A stretch of DNA of 34,898 nt from an uncultured Oscillospiraceae bacterium (lineage in GTDB: Bacteria > Bacillota > Clostridia > Oscillospirales > Oscillospiraceae). The stretch lies in NCBI GenBank assembly GCA_944387035.1, contig CALXDJ010000020.1, forward strand, positions 1 through 34,898, written 5' to 3'. The position numbers and the translations under genes were made by a program. Within the stretch, counting starts at the first letter, position 1, and each line of letters opens with the position of its first letter. Positions 17,480-26,800 of this stretch are shown here, one piece after another. The notes below the pieces were generated by a model, which was given only the letters and a program-made list of their open reading frames with translations, ran no database searches and had not been told where the DNA came from.

Positions 17480-17582
17480 CAGTGCAAGGCTCTGATTTTT
17501 TAACCGCTCCGCCGGGCGTTCGTCCGGTGGATGCAGGAAGGCTGCGGGGGCTGTGCCCGCATCGGAAAGGGAAGGATACGCC
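17480..17582 (+). promoter_or_regulatory. structured leader upstream of hprK
   Basis: The ~100-base leader holds two hairpins: CCGCCGG / CCGGTGG (17509-17515 with 17524-17530, one G-U pair) and TGCGGG / CCCGCA (17543-17548 with 17556-17561). The second lies just before the GGAAAGGGAAGGAT ribosome site. I could not match it to a known riboswitch class; it may simply tune translation. Confidence 0.35.
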
Positions 17583-18524
17583 ATGAGTGAAAACGGAATG
17601 AAGATCACTGCGTTTGTGGCCCTGTTTGACTTGGAAGTGCTCAATCAGGGAAGCGATTTTGGAACGGCTGTGCTGACCATTACGGATGTGAACCGGCCGG
17701 GACTGCAGTTCCATGATTTTTATGATTATTTTGATCCCCGCCGCCTGCAGGTCATCGGCAAGGCGGAGGTGACGTATCTCAAGAGTCTTTCCAGTGAGCA
17801 GCGGCGCAAGTGCTTTGATGACCTCTTTCTCTATGATATTCCGGCCCTGGTGATCTCCCGGGGACTGGACTGCTTCCCGGAGTGCCTGGAGAGTGCCCGG
17901 GAGCATGAGAAGACTTTGCTGCGCACGCAGGAGACCACGGTGGACTTCACCAGCCACACCATTGAGTATCTCAACCGGGAGCTGGCTCCCTGCATTACCC
18001 GCCACGGCGTGCTGCTGGATATCTACGGCGAGGGCGTGATGATTACCGGCGACTCCGGCGTGGGCAAGAGCGAGTCGGCCATCGAGCTCATTATGCGGGG
18101 CCACCGTCTGGTGGCGGACGACGCCGTGGAGCTGCGGCGGATTTCCAACCAGCTCATCGGCACGGCTCCTGAGGTGATCCGGCATTATATCGAGCTGCGG
18201 GGCATCGGCGTCATCGATGTGCGGCAGCTGTTCGGTATGCGGGCCATCAAGGTGGAGTCCCAGCTGGATCTGGTGGTAAACTTTGAGCAGTGGGATCAGA
18301 CCAAATTCTATGACCGTCTGGGTATTGAAGATCATTTCACGGAAATCCTGGATATTCAGGTACCCATCGTCACCATTCCGGTGCGGCCCGGCCGGAACCT
18401 GGCCAGCATCGTGGAGGTGGCGGCCATGAACAACCGCCACCGCAAGTTCGGCTATAATGCCGCGCAGGAGCTGGCCCGCCGCGTGGATATGCGGGCTGAC
18501 GCCGGCAGCCGCCGCCAGAAGTAA
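17583..18524 (+). CDS. hprK: HPr kinase/phosphorylase
   Basis: Bifunctional enzyme that phosphorylates HPr on serine 46 and removes the phosphate, the sensor step of carbon catabolite control in Bacillota. The 313-residue protein has the N-terminal domain typical of the family. The P-loop GDSGVGKS at 156-163 follows, and then the family signature IELRGIGVIDVRQLFGM at about 203-219. The ATG at 17583 is chosen from the GGGAAGGAT site; ten codons of open frame upstream lie in the leader. Glucokinase starts 17 bases after the stop, so sugar phosphorylation and its regulator are in the same transcript. Confident assignment. Confidence 0.96.
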   Translation: MSENGMKITAFVALFDLEVLNQGSDFGTAVLTITDVNRPGLQFHDFYDYFDPRRLQVIGKAEVTYLKSLSSEQRRKCFDDLFLYDIPALVISRGLDCFPECLESAREHEKTLLRTQETTVDFTSHTIEYLNRELAPCITRHGVLLDIYGEGVMITGDSGVGKSESAIELIMRGHRLVADDAVELRRISNQLIGTAPEVIRHYIELRGIGVIDVRQLFGMRAIKVESQLDLVVNFEQWDQTKFYDRLGIEDHFTEILDIQVPIVTIPVRPGRNLASIVEVAAMNNRHRKFGYNAAQELARRVDMRADAGSRRQK

Positions 18525-18541
18525 CAGGAGGCGCAGAGGGC

Positions 18542-19483
18542 ATGTATTATATTGGCATTGACGTGGGCGGCACGAACCTCAAGGCCGGCTTGGTCCGTGA
18601 GGACGGGCAGATTCTGGCCGTGGAGCGCACGCCCCTGGCGTTTGAAAATCCGGAGCAGTTTGCCCGGACCCTGGCGCAGCTGGGGCAGTCTGTGCTGCAC
18701 CAGGCCGGGATTCCGGCATCGGACGTGGTCAGCGCGGGCATCGGCATCCCTGGCGCCGTGGCAGGAGGGGACATTCTCTATACCTGCAACATCCCTTTGC
18801 GGGATGTGCCTCTAAGCCGGCTGTTCCGGCAGCACTTGGATGTGCCGGTCCTGCTGGAAAACGACGCCAACTGCGCCGCTGTGGGCGAGTGGCTGTGCGG
18901 CGCGGGCCGCGGAACGCAGCAGTTCATTGTGGTGACGCTGGGCACCGGCGTCGGCGGCGGACTGATTTTGAACGGCAAGCTCTATTCCGGCAGCGGCATG
19001 GTGGGAGAAGTGGGCCACATGGTGATCCAGCACGGCGGTGCGCCGTGCAACTGCGGCCGCCGCGGCTGCTGGGAGGCGTATGCCTCCGCCACGGGCCTGA
19101 TCCGGATGACCCGGGAGGCCATGGAGGCCCACCCGGAGAGTCTGCTTCACACCGTGGCGGCGCAGAGCGGCTGCGTGGAAGGCCGGACGGCCTTTGATGC
19201 CGCCGTGCAGGGAGACGAAACGGCCCTGGCGCTGTGCCGGGACTATGTTTCCTATCTGGCTGCCGGCGTGACAAATCTCATCAATATTCTTCAGCCTGAA
19301 GCAGTGGCCATCGGCGGCGGCGTAGCCGCGGCGCCGGACGGCCTGCTGCTTACCCCGCTGCGTGAGATCGTGGAGCGGGAGTGCTATCCCCGCCATACCG
19401 GCCAGATTCCCCGCATCGTGCGGGCGGAGCTGGGCAATGACGCCGGCATCATTGGCGCGGCGCTTCTCAAGCGGGCAATCTGA
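18542..19483 (+). CDS. glcK: ROK-family glucokinase
   Basis: Sugar kinase of the ROK group, probably phosphorylating glucose with ATP. The 313-residue protein has the phosphate-1 motif DVGGTN at residues 7-12. The catalytic region ENDANCAAVGEW, the ROK signature GTGVGGGLI, and the zinc motif HMVIQHGGAPCNCGRRGCWE (CxCGxxGC near 169-176) follow. AGGAGG precedes the ATG. It lies between hprK and murB with short gaps on both sides. The ROK family is certain. Glucose as substrate is inferred from similarity to GlcK and from the hprK neighbour; other hexoses such as N-acetylmannosamine are possible. Confidence 0.88.
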   Translation: MYYIGIDVGGTNLKAGLVREDGQILAVERTPLAFENPEQFARTLAQLGQSVLHQAGIPASDVVSAGIGIPGAVAGGDILYTCNIPLRDVPLSRLFRQHLDVPVLLENDANCAAVGEWLCGAGRGTQQFIVVTLGTGVGGGLILNGKLYSGSGMVGEVGHMVIQHGGAPCNCGRRGCWEAYASATGLIRMTREAMEAHPESLLHTVAAQSGCVEGRTAFDAAVQGDETALALCRDYVSYLAAGVTNLINILQPEAVAIGGGVAAAPDGLLLTPLREIVERECYPRHTGQIPRIVRAELGNDAGIIGAALLKRAI

Positions 19484-19500
19484 TTGCAGGAGGTCCGGAT

Positions 19501-20418
19501 ATGGACTGGTATCAAGAGCTGGACAAATGGACAGAGGCATATCTGCCGGATCTGGAGGTGCGGGCGGAGGAACCCATGGCCCGCCATACCTCGTTCCGCA
19601 TCGGCGGACCCGCCCGGCGGATGGCCTGTCCGGTGTCGGCGGAGCAGCTGGTGCTGCTGTATGAATTTGCCCGGGAGTGCGGGGCGCGCCCCCTGGTGAT
19701 CGGCAACGGCACCAATCTGCTGGTGCCGGATGAAGGGCTGGACCGGTTGGTCATCGACACTACCGGCCTAAGCACCCTGGAAGCCGGGGCCGAGCCGGAG
19801 ACGATCACGGCCGGGTGCGGCGTGTCTCTGGCCCGTCTGGCGTCCTTTGCCTGCCAGCAGGGCTGGACGGGGCTGGAATTTGCCCACGGCATCCCCGGCA
19901 CGGTGGGCGGCGGACTGACCATGAACGCCGGTGCCTACGGCGGAGAGATGCGGCAGGTGGTGCGGGAGGTCCGGGTGCTGGTGCCGGAGGAAGGCATTCG
20001 AACGTTCTCCGGGGAGGAGATGGCCTTCGGCTACCGCCGCAGTCTCCTGACGCAGAATCCGGAGATTGTGGCCCTCTCCGCGGTATTTGCCCTGACGACG
20101 GGAGACCCGGCGGCCATCCGGCAGCGGATGCAGGAGCTGATGCAAAAGCGTAAGGAGAGCCAGCCGCTGGAGTGGCCCAGCGCGGGCAGTACCTTCAAGC
20201 GTCCGGAGGGGTATTTTGCCGGGACGCTGATCGATCAGTGCGGCCTTAAGGGGCTGACGGTGGGCGGCGCCCAGGTCAGCGAGAAGCACGCGGGCTTTGT
20301 CATCAATCGCGGCGGGGCCACCTGTGCCGATGTGCTGGCCCTGATCGAAGAGGTCCAGAAGCGGGTATGGGAAGCACGGGGCGTCCGGCTGGAGCCGGAG
20401 GTCCGGATCATCCGGTGA
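19501..20418 (+). CDS. murB: UDP-N-acetylenolpyruvoylglucosamine reductase
   Basis: Flavoenzyme that reduces UDP-GlcNAc-enolpyruvate to UDP-MurNAc, an early peptidoglycan step in the cytoplasm. The 305-residue protein has the FAD-binding features RHTSFRIGGPARR near the start and GIPGTVGGGLTMNAGAYGGEM in the middle. The catalytic region AGSTFKRPEGYFAGTLID with the active-site Ser is near residue 226. The ending EVQKRVWEARGVRLEPEVRI is typical of type II MurB. AGGAGGT stands before the ATG. The gene sits in the common clostridial order before rapZ. Confidence 0.96.
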   Translation: MDWYQELDKWTEAYLPDLEVRAEEPMARHTSFRIGGPARRMACPVSAEQLVLLYEFARECGARPLVIGNGTNLLVPDEGLDRLVIDTTGLSTLEAGAEPETITAGCGVSLARLASFACQQGWTGLEFAHGIPGTVGGGLTMNAGAYGGEMRQVVREVRVLVPEEGIRTFSGEEMAFGYRRSLLTQNPEIVALSAVFALTTGDPAAIRQRMQELMQKRKESQPLEWPSAGSTFKRPEGYFAGTLIDQCGLKGLTVGGAQVSEKHAGFVINRGGATCADVLALIEEVQKRVWEARGVRLEPEVRIIR

Positions 20419-20434
20419 AGCGGAGGCGAGAGCA

Positions 20435-21301
20435 TTGGAAATTTTGATTATTTCCGGTCTTTCCGGAGGCGGTAAGAGTAAAACCGCCTCCTTTTTGGAG
20501 GACATGGGATTTTATATCGTGGACAATATGCCCGCGGCCATGATTTTGAAATTCGCGGAGTTCTGTGCCGGAGGAAACGGCCGGTATGACCGGGTGGCCC
20601 TGGTCTATGACGTGCGCACCGGCAGCTCCCCGGCGGAGCTTTTTGATGTGCTGGATCAGCTCAAGCGCATGGACGGCGTGTGCCGGATGCTGTTTTTGGA
20701 GGCGTCGTCCGAGACCATCATCAAGCGGTACAAGGAGACCCGCCGCCGTCATCCCCTGCAGGGGCAGACGGCTTCCCTGGAGGAGGCCGTGGAGCGGGAG
20801 CGCATGGTGATGGCCCCCATCCGGGACCGGGCGGACTTCGTCATCGACACCTCCCGGACCTCCACCGCCCAGCTGCGCCGGGAGCTGATGCGTCTGTTCG
20901 GCAAGGCGGGGGAGACCGGCGGAGGCATGAGCGTCAGCGTCACCTCCTTCGGCTTTAAGTATGGGCTTCCCATGGAGGCGGACCTGGTGTTTGACGTGCG
21001 GTTCATGCCCAATCCCTTTTACATCGATGAGCTGCGCAACCAAACGGGCCTGGACGCCCCGGTGCGGGACTATGTGTTCCGATTCCAGCAGACCCAGGAG
21101 TATCTGAAGCGGCTCAAGGATCTGCTTGCATTCTCACTGCCCCTGTACGCCGAGGAGGGCAAGACCATGCTGGTCATTGCCGTGGGCTGTACCGGCGGCC
21201 ATCACCGCTCCGTGGCGGTGACCCATGCCCTGGCGGAATATATCCGAGAGTTGGGCTACTCCACGTCGGAGCATCATCGGGATCTGGAGCGGGGCGTGTG
21301 A
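20435..21301 (+). CDS. rapZ: RNase adapter protein RapZ (YvcJ), nucleotide-binding
   Basis: GTP/ATP-binding protein; in E. coli RapZ guides small RNA GlmZ to RNase E and senses glucosamine-6-phosphate, while in Bacillus YvcJ affects competence. The 288-residue protein has the P-loop GLSGGGKS at residues 8-15 (the usual form is GLSGAGKS). The C-terminal signature GCTGGHHRSV is near 251-260. The start is TTG at 20435, preceded by GGAGGCG and with no ATG nearby that keeps the P-loop. It is flanked by murB and yvcK, as in many Bacillota. The partner RNA or RNase in this organism is unknown. Confidence 0.93.
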   Translation: MEILIISGLSGGGKSKTASFLEDMGFYIVDNMPAAMILKFAEFCAGGNGRYDRVALVYDVRTGSSPAELFDVLDQLKRMDGVCRMLFLEASSETIIKRYKETRRRHPLQGQTASLEEAVERERMVMAPIRDRADFVIDTSRTSTAQLRRELMRLFGKAGETGGGMSVSVTSFGFKYGLPMEADLVFDVRFMPNPFYIDELRNQTGLDAPVRDYVFRFQQTQEYLKRLKDLLAFSLPLYAEEGKTMLVIAVGCTGGHHRSVAVTHALAEYIRELGYSTSEHHRDLERGV

Positions 21302-21311
21302 GGAGGACGGC

Positions 21312-22367
21312 ATGAAGCAGCGGATTTCCTACGGAGTTCCCCGGGCCAACGGCCCGCGCATCGCTGCCATCGGCGGCGGGCACGGGCTGTCCACCATGCT
21401 CCGGGGGCTCAAGCAGTATACGGAAAATATCTCCGCCATCGTCACCGTAGCCGATGACGGCGGCGGCAGCGGCATGCTGCGCCAGGATCTGGGGATGCTC
21501 CCGCCGGGGGACATCCGCAACTGCATGGAGGCCCTGGCCAACACCGAACCGCTGATGAGCGAGCTGATGCACTACCGTTTTCCCGAGGGGGTGCTGGCGG
21601 GGCAGAGCTTCGGCAATCTGTTTCTCGCGGCCCTCAACGGCATCTCCGGCTCCTTTGACGAGGCGGTCAGCCGCATGAGCGAAGTCCTGGCCATTACGGG
21701 CCGGGTGCTGCCGGTGACCACGGCGGACGTGCAGCTGGTGGCGGAGTTTGAAAACGGCGCGTCGGTCACGGGGGAGTCCAAGATCTTCTACTGCAAGAAG
21801 CGGGAGGATTGCCGGATCCGGCGGGTACGGCTCTCGCCGGAAAATCCCAAGGCGCTGCCGGCGGCCCTGGCGGCCATCCGGGAAGCGGACATGATCATCC
21901 TGGGGCCCGGGAGCCTGTATACCAGCATCATTCCCAACCTGCTGGTAGAGGGCATCGTGGAGGCCATTCAGGACTCCGATGCCCTGAAGATCTACGTATG
22001 CAATGTCATGACCCAGGAGGGGGAGACGGAGGGGTATACGGTCTCGGACCATATCTCCGCCCTGTTCCACCATTCCTGCCGGAACCTCTTCGACATCTGC
22101 CTGTGCAACTCCTCGCCCATTCCCAAGGGGGTGGCGGCCAAGTATGCCCAGGAGGGCGCCTCGCCCCTGTACGCCGACGCAGGCCCCTGTGCTGCGCTGG
22201 GCGTGGAGGTCATCAGCCGCCCCATCGCCACGGTGGACAACGGCTTTGTCCGCCATGATCCCGGGCATCTGGCCCGGGAACTGATTTTGCTCCACGCCGA
22301 GCGCAGCGTGCGCATCGCCGGGGAGCACTTCAAACCCCATTCCTACCGAGCTGAGCGGGAGCGGTGA
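21312..22367 (+). CDS. yvcK: YvcK/MgfK family gluconeogenesis factor
   Basis: YvcK-family protein, related to the CofD fold, that binds UDP-sugars and is needed for gluconeogenic growth and cell shape in Bacillus subtilis. The 351-residue protein carries the phosphate/nucleotide-binding segment AAIGGGHGLSTMLRG at 18-32. VADDGGGSGMLR (47-58) and LGMLPPGDIRNCM follow. AGGAGG at 21301-21306 places the start at the ATG 21312; a longer frame upstream overlaps rapZ. It lies between rapZ and whiA, the conserved trio found in most Gram-positives. Confidence 0.93.
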   Translation: MKQRISYGVPRANGPRIAAIGGGHGLSTMLRGLKQYTENISAIVTVADDGGGSGMLRQDLGMLPPGDIRNCMEALANTEPLMSELMHYRFPEGVLAGQSFGNLFLAALNGISGSFDEAVSRMSEVLAITGRVLPVTTADVQLVAEFENGASVTGESKIFYCKKREDCRIRRVRLSPENPKALPAALAAIREADMIILGPGSLYTSIIPNLLVEGIVEAIQDSDALKIYVCNVMTQEGETEGYTVSDHISALFHHSCRNLFDICLCNSSPIPKGVAAKYAQEGASPLYADAGPCAALGVEVISRPIATVDNGFVRHDPGHLARELILLHAERSVRIAGEHFKPHSYRAERER

Positions 22368-22400
22368 GCCCCGCCGGAAACCGCATAAGAGGGAGGCTCC

Positions 22401-23327
22401 ATGTCCTTTTCCTACGAGACGAAAAACGAGTTGTGCCGCCTGCCGGTCCAGAAGCTCTGCTGTGCCCGGGCGGAGGCCTATGGAATTTTGCTTTACTGCA
22501 ACACCTTTCACGCGTCGGAAGTTCGGATCGTGACCGAAAATCCGAACTTTGCCGCCCGGCTGCCCCGGTTGTTCCAGCGGGCGTTCAACCTGCGCTTTGA
22601 CCGTCTGCCGGAGCCGGACCAGCCGGGCAAGCGGATCTTCCAGATCACGGAGCGAAGCAAGATGGACCACATTATCAATCTGTTGGGATACGATCCCCGG
22701 CAGCACACGGTCCTGCATATCAACTTCGGAATGCTGGAGGAGGAGTGCTGCCGGGCTTCCTTTCTGCGGGGGGCGTTTTTTGCCGGCGGCAGCATCACCG
22801 ATCCCGCCAAGCGCTACCATCTGGAATTGACCACATCCCATCTCCAGGCCAGCCGGGAATTGGGCGTGCTGCTGCGGGAGAGCGGCTATCCGCCCAAGAG
22901 CATCGCCCGCAACGGCAGCTTTGTGACCTACTTCAAGCAAAGCGACCAGATCGAGGATTTTCTCACCCTCATCGGCGCGCCGGTGGCGGCCATGAATGTC
23001 ATGACGGCCAAAATGGAAAAGGATCTGCGCAACAGCGTCAACCGCCGCCTCAACTGCGACAGCGCCAATTTGGACAAGGCGGTTCTGGCGGCCCGGGAGC
23101 AGACGGAGGCCATCCGGAAGCTCCAGGCGGCGGGAATTTTGGAAAACCTGCCGGACAAGCTCCAGCAGACGGCGGCGCTGCGGCTGGAAAATCCGGAGCT
23201 GACACTCTCGGAGCTGGCGGAGGAATTTGATCCGCCGGTGACGAAATCCTGCCTGAATCACCGGCTGCGCAAGCTGGTGGAGCTGGCAAAGCCGAAGATG
23301 GACTCTGAGGCGGAAAAAACCGAATGA
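22401..23327 (+). CDS. whiA: DNA-binding protein WhiA (sporulation/division regulator)
   Basis: WhiA joins a degenerate LAGLIDADG homing-endonuclease fold to a C-terminal helix-turn-helix. It controls sporulation genes in Streptomyces and affects division and chromosome segregation in Bacillus. The 308-residue protein starts MSFSYETKNELCRLP, a typical WhiA N-terminus. FLRGAFFAGGSITDPAKRYH follows in the LAGLIDADG-like region. The C-terminal HTH contains NPELTLSELAEEFDPPVTKS, with a conserved LNHRLRKL helix. GGGAGG precedes the ATG. It follows yvcK by 33 bases. Confidence 0.95.
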   Translation: MSFSYETKNELCRLPVQKLCCARAEAYGILLYCNTFHASEVRIVTENPNFAARLPRLFQRAFNLRFDRLPEPDQPGKRIFQITERSKMDHIINLLGYDPRQHTVLHINFGMLEEECCRASFLRGAFFAGGSITDPAKRYHLELTTSHLQASRELGVLLRESGYPPKSIARNGSFVTYFKQSDQIEDFLTLIGAPVAAMNVMTAKMEKDLRNSVNRRLNCDSANLDKAVLAAREQTEAIRKLQAAGILENLPDKLQQTAALRLENPELTLSELAEEFDPPVTKSCLNHRLRKLVELAKPKMDSEAEKTE

Positions 23328-23363
23328 TAAACAATGAAACCAGAACAAAAGGAGATTAGACCC

Positions 23364-23807
23364 ATGGATCGTTATGAAAAGGCCCGCGACTATCACAAGC
23401 GGGGATTCAACTGCTGCCAGAGTGTGCTGGCATCGTTTACCGATTTGACCGGCATGAGCGAGCAGGAGTGCTTTGACATTGCCGGCGGATTCGGTGCCGG
23501 CGCCGGAACCGGCGAACTGTGCGGCGCCATTACCGGCGCGGCCATGACGCTGGGCCGCCTGACGCCGGTGGACCCGGCGGACCCTGTGGGCAGCAAAAAG
23601 CGGACGGTGGCGCTGTCCAAAGAGCTGCAGGCGAAATTTTCCGAGAAGTTCGGCGCTCTGCGCTGCCAGGACCTGCTGGGCGGCGGAAAATTTGTCCCCG
23701 ATGAGCGGACACCTGCGGCGGCACGCATGGGCCTGACCGGTCATTGTGACATCATGATCGTCACCGCCGTGGAGATCGTGGAGGAGATCCTGAACCAGAG
23801 AGGCTGA
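23364..23807 (+). CDS. C_GCAxxG_C_C family protein (possible metal/redox protein)
   Basis: Member of the C_GCAxxG_C_C family, small cysteine-rich proteins frequent in anaerobes whose biochemical role is not established. In this 147-residue copy the family cysteines are visible at NCCQ (16-19), in ELCGAITGA (51-59), and at Cys101 and Cys128. Together they suggest a bound metal or redox centre. AAAGGAG precedes the ATG. It sits between whiA and dnaE in the same direction, an unusual addition to an otherwise standard gene run. No transmembrane segment is seen. Function is unassigned. Confidence 0.85.
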   Translation: MDRYEKARDYHKRGFNCCQSVLASFTDLTGMSEQECFDIAGGFGAGAGTGELCGAITGAAMTLGRLTPVDPADPVGSKKRTVALSKELQAKFSEKFGALRCQDLLGGGKFVPDERTPAAARMGLTGHCDIMIVTAVEIVEEILNQRG

Positions 23808-23844
23808 GGCCTTCAGCCGACCGTAACGCAACAGGAGAAGTACT

Positions 23845-26800
23845 ATGTCCTTTGTCCATCTGCATGTTCATACCGAGTTCAGCCTTTTGGACGGCGCATG
23901 CCGGATTCAGGATTTGCCCGGCATCGTCCAGTCCATGGGGCAGACGGCCTGCGCCATTACGGACCACGGCGTCATGTACGGCGCCATCGACTTCTATCGG
24001 GCGTGTCTTGCGGCGGGGGTCAAGCCCATCATCGGCTGCGAGGTGTATGTCACGGCTCCGGGCCGGACCCGGTTCGATAAGCTCCATGAGTTTGACGCGG
24101 AGAGCCGCCATCTGGTGCTGCTGTGCGAGAATGAGGAGGGCTACCGCAACCTTTCCTATCTGGTATCCATGGCCTGGACCGAGGGCTTTTACATCAAGCC
24201 CCGGATTGATCTGGAGCTGCTCCGTGCCCACAGCAAGGGCCTCATCGCCCTGAGCGCGTGCCTGGCAGGGGAGATCCCCCGGATGCTGCGCAACGGGGAG
24301 TACGAAAACGCCAAGGCCTATGCCCTGGAGCTGTCTGAAATCTTCGGGCCGGATCATTTTTATCTGGAGCTCCAGGACCACGGCATCCGGGACCAGGCGG
24401 TGGTAAACCAGGGCATCCTGCGCATCCATCAGGAGACGGGGCTGCCCATGGTGTGCACCAATGACGCACACTATCTGCGCAAATCCGACGCCGAGGCCCA
24501 CGATGTGCTGCTGTGCATCCAGACCGGCAAGACCCTGGATGACGAGAACCGGATGCGCTACGAGCCGCGCAACTTCTATCTGCGCAGCGAGGCGGAGATG
24601 GCGGCGCTCTTTTCCGGTTATGAAGGCGCGCTGGAGAATACGGCAAAAATTGCCGACATGTGCCATCTGGAGTTTACCTTCGGCAAGTATCACCTGCCGG
24701 AGTTCCAGCTGCCGCCGGGCTATGACAGCTTCACCTATCTCAAGGAGCTGTGCGACGCGGGCTACCGGGAGCGCTATGGGGATGATGACACGCACCGCCA
24801 GCAGCTGCAATACGAGCAGGACATGATTGAGAAGATGGGCTTTACGGACTATTTTCTCATCGTCTCGGACTTCGTGCGCTATGCCAAGAGCGCCGGGATT
24901 CCAGTGGGACCGGGCCGCGGCAGCGCGGCGGGCTCCATGGTCAGTTATTGTCTGCATATTACGGACATTGACCCGGTCCAGTATAACCTGTACTTTGAGC
25001 GCTTTTTGAACCCCGAGCGGGTGAGCATGCCGGATATCGATATGGATTTCGGCGATACCCGCCGTGGGGAAGTGGTGGACTATGTGCGCCGCAAGTACGG
25101 TGATGACCACGTGGCCCAGATCGTCACCTTCGGTACCATGGCGGCCCGGGGCGTCATCCGGGACGTGGGCCGGGTGATGAATATCCCCTATGCCGAGGTG
25201 GATCAGATCGCCAAGCAGGTTCCCAACACCCTGCATATCACGCTGGACGACGCCCTGCGATTGTCCAAACCCCTGAGCGACCTCTATGAGTCCGACGAGC
25301 AGGTCCGCCGCCTCATCGACACTGCCAAGGCGCTGGAGGGCATGCCCCGCCACGCCTCCACCCACGCCGCAGGTGTGGTGATTACCCGGCGGCCAGTCTA
25401 TGAGTACGTGCCCCTGGCCCGGAACGACGACGCCGTGGTCTGCCAATATGTCATGACCACTCTGGAAGAGCTGGGCCTTTTGAAGATGGACTTCTTGGGC
25501 CTGCGCAACCTGACGGTGCTGGACGACGCGGTGAAAATGGTCCAGACCCGACAGCCGGACTTCCGCCTGTCGGATATTCCGGAAGACGATCCGGAGACTT
25601 TCGAGATGATTTCCCGGGGCCAGACCTCCGGTGTGTTCCAGATGGAGTCCACCGGCATGACCGGTGTGTGCGTGGGCCTCAAGCCCCGGAGTATTGAGGA
25701 TATCACCGCCATCATCGCCCTCTACCGGCCCGGCCCCATGGATTCCATCCCGCGGTTCATTGCCTGCAAGCAAAATCCCAAGCTCATCCGTTACCGGCAT
25801 CCCTCCCTGGAACCCATCCTCTCCGTGACCTATGGGTGCATCGTGTATCAGGAGCAGGTCATTCAGATCTTCCAGAAGCTGGGCGGCTACTCCCTGGGCC
25901 AGGCGGATATGGTGCGCCGTGCCATCTCCAAAAAGAAGGCCGCCCAGATCCAGAAGGAGAAGGATGCCTTCATTCATGGTGACAAGGAGAGAAACATTAC
26001 AGGCTGTGTGGCCAATGGGATTCCCGAGGAAACCGCTGAGGCGATTTACCAGGAGATCTATGATTTTGCCAACTACGCCTTCAATAAAGCCCATGCCGTT
26101 TCCTACGCGGTGGTGGCCTACCAGACGGCGTGGTTCAAGTGCCATTATCCCCGGGAGTATATGGCGGCCCTGCTGACCAGCGTGCTGGATAACTCCGACA
26201 AGGTGGCGGGCTATATCAACGAGTGCCGGGACTGCGGCATCGCCCTGCTGCCGCCGGACATCAACCGCTCCTCCGACTGCTTTACTGTAGAGGAGGGGGG
26301 CATTCGGTTCGGTTTGGTGGCCATCAAGAATATCGGCCGGGGCTTTATTCAGGCCGTCATGGCGGAGCGGGCCCGGGCACCCTTTACGTCCCTGACGGAT
26401 TTCTGCCAGCGCATGACCGGCAGCGAAATGAACAAGCGGGCGGTGGAGAACCTGATCCGGGCAGGGGCCTTTGATGCCCTGGGCGCCCGCCGTTCCCAGC
26501 TGCTCAAGGTCTACGAGCGGGTCATGGACTCCGCCGCAGATCAGCAGCGCAAAAACCTGGACGGGCAGATAGATTTCTTCTCTATGGGCGCAAGTTCTTC
26601 AGAACCGGAGCCTGTGAAGGAAATTGACTTGCCGGATATTCCGGAGTTTACCCCCCAGGAACGCATGATGATGGAGAAGGAGACCACGGGACTCTACCTC
26701 TCCGGGCACCCCATGGACCAATACCGGGACCAGGTGCGCCAGCTGGGTGCACCCTCCATCGCCTCCATTCTGGAGGATTTCTCCCAGGAGGGCGGTCCCC

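Noticed and set aside
17480-17582. Known riboswitch (for example cobalamin) in the hprK leader
   Set aside because: I could not find the conserved core of any class I know; kept only as an unclassified structured leader.
23761-26145. 794-codon open frame on the minus strand opposite dnaE
   Set aside because: Same reason: shadow of dnaE codon bias, no recognisable domain. Other long antisense frames (for example 7263-9107 opposite potD/potC and 21174-23831 opposite yvcK/whiA) were rejected likewise.
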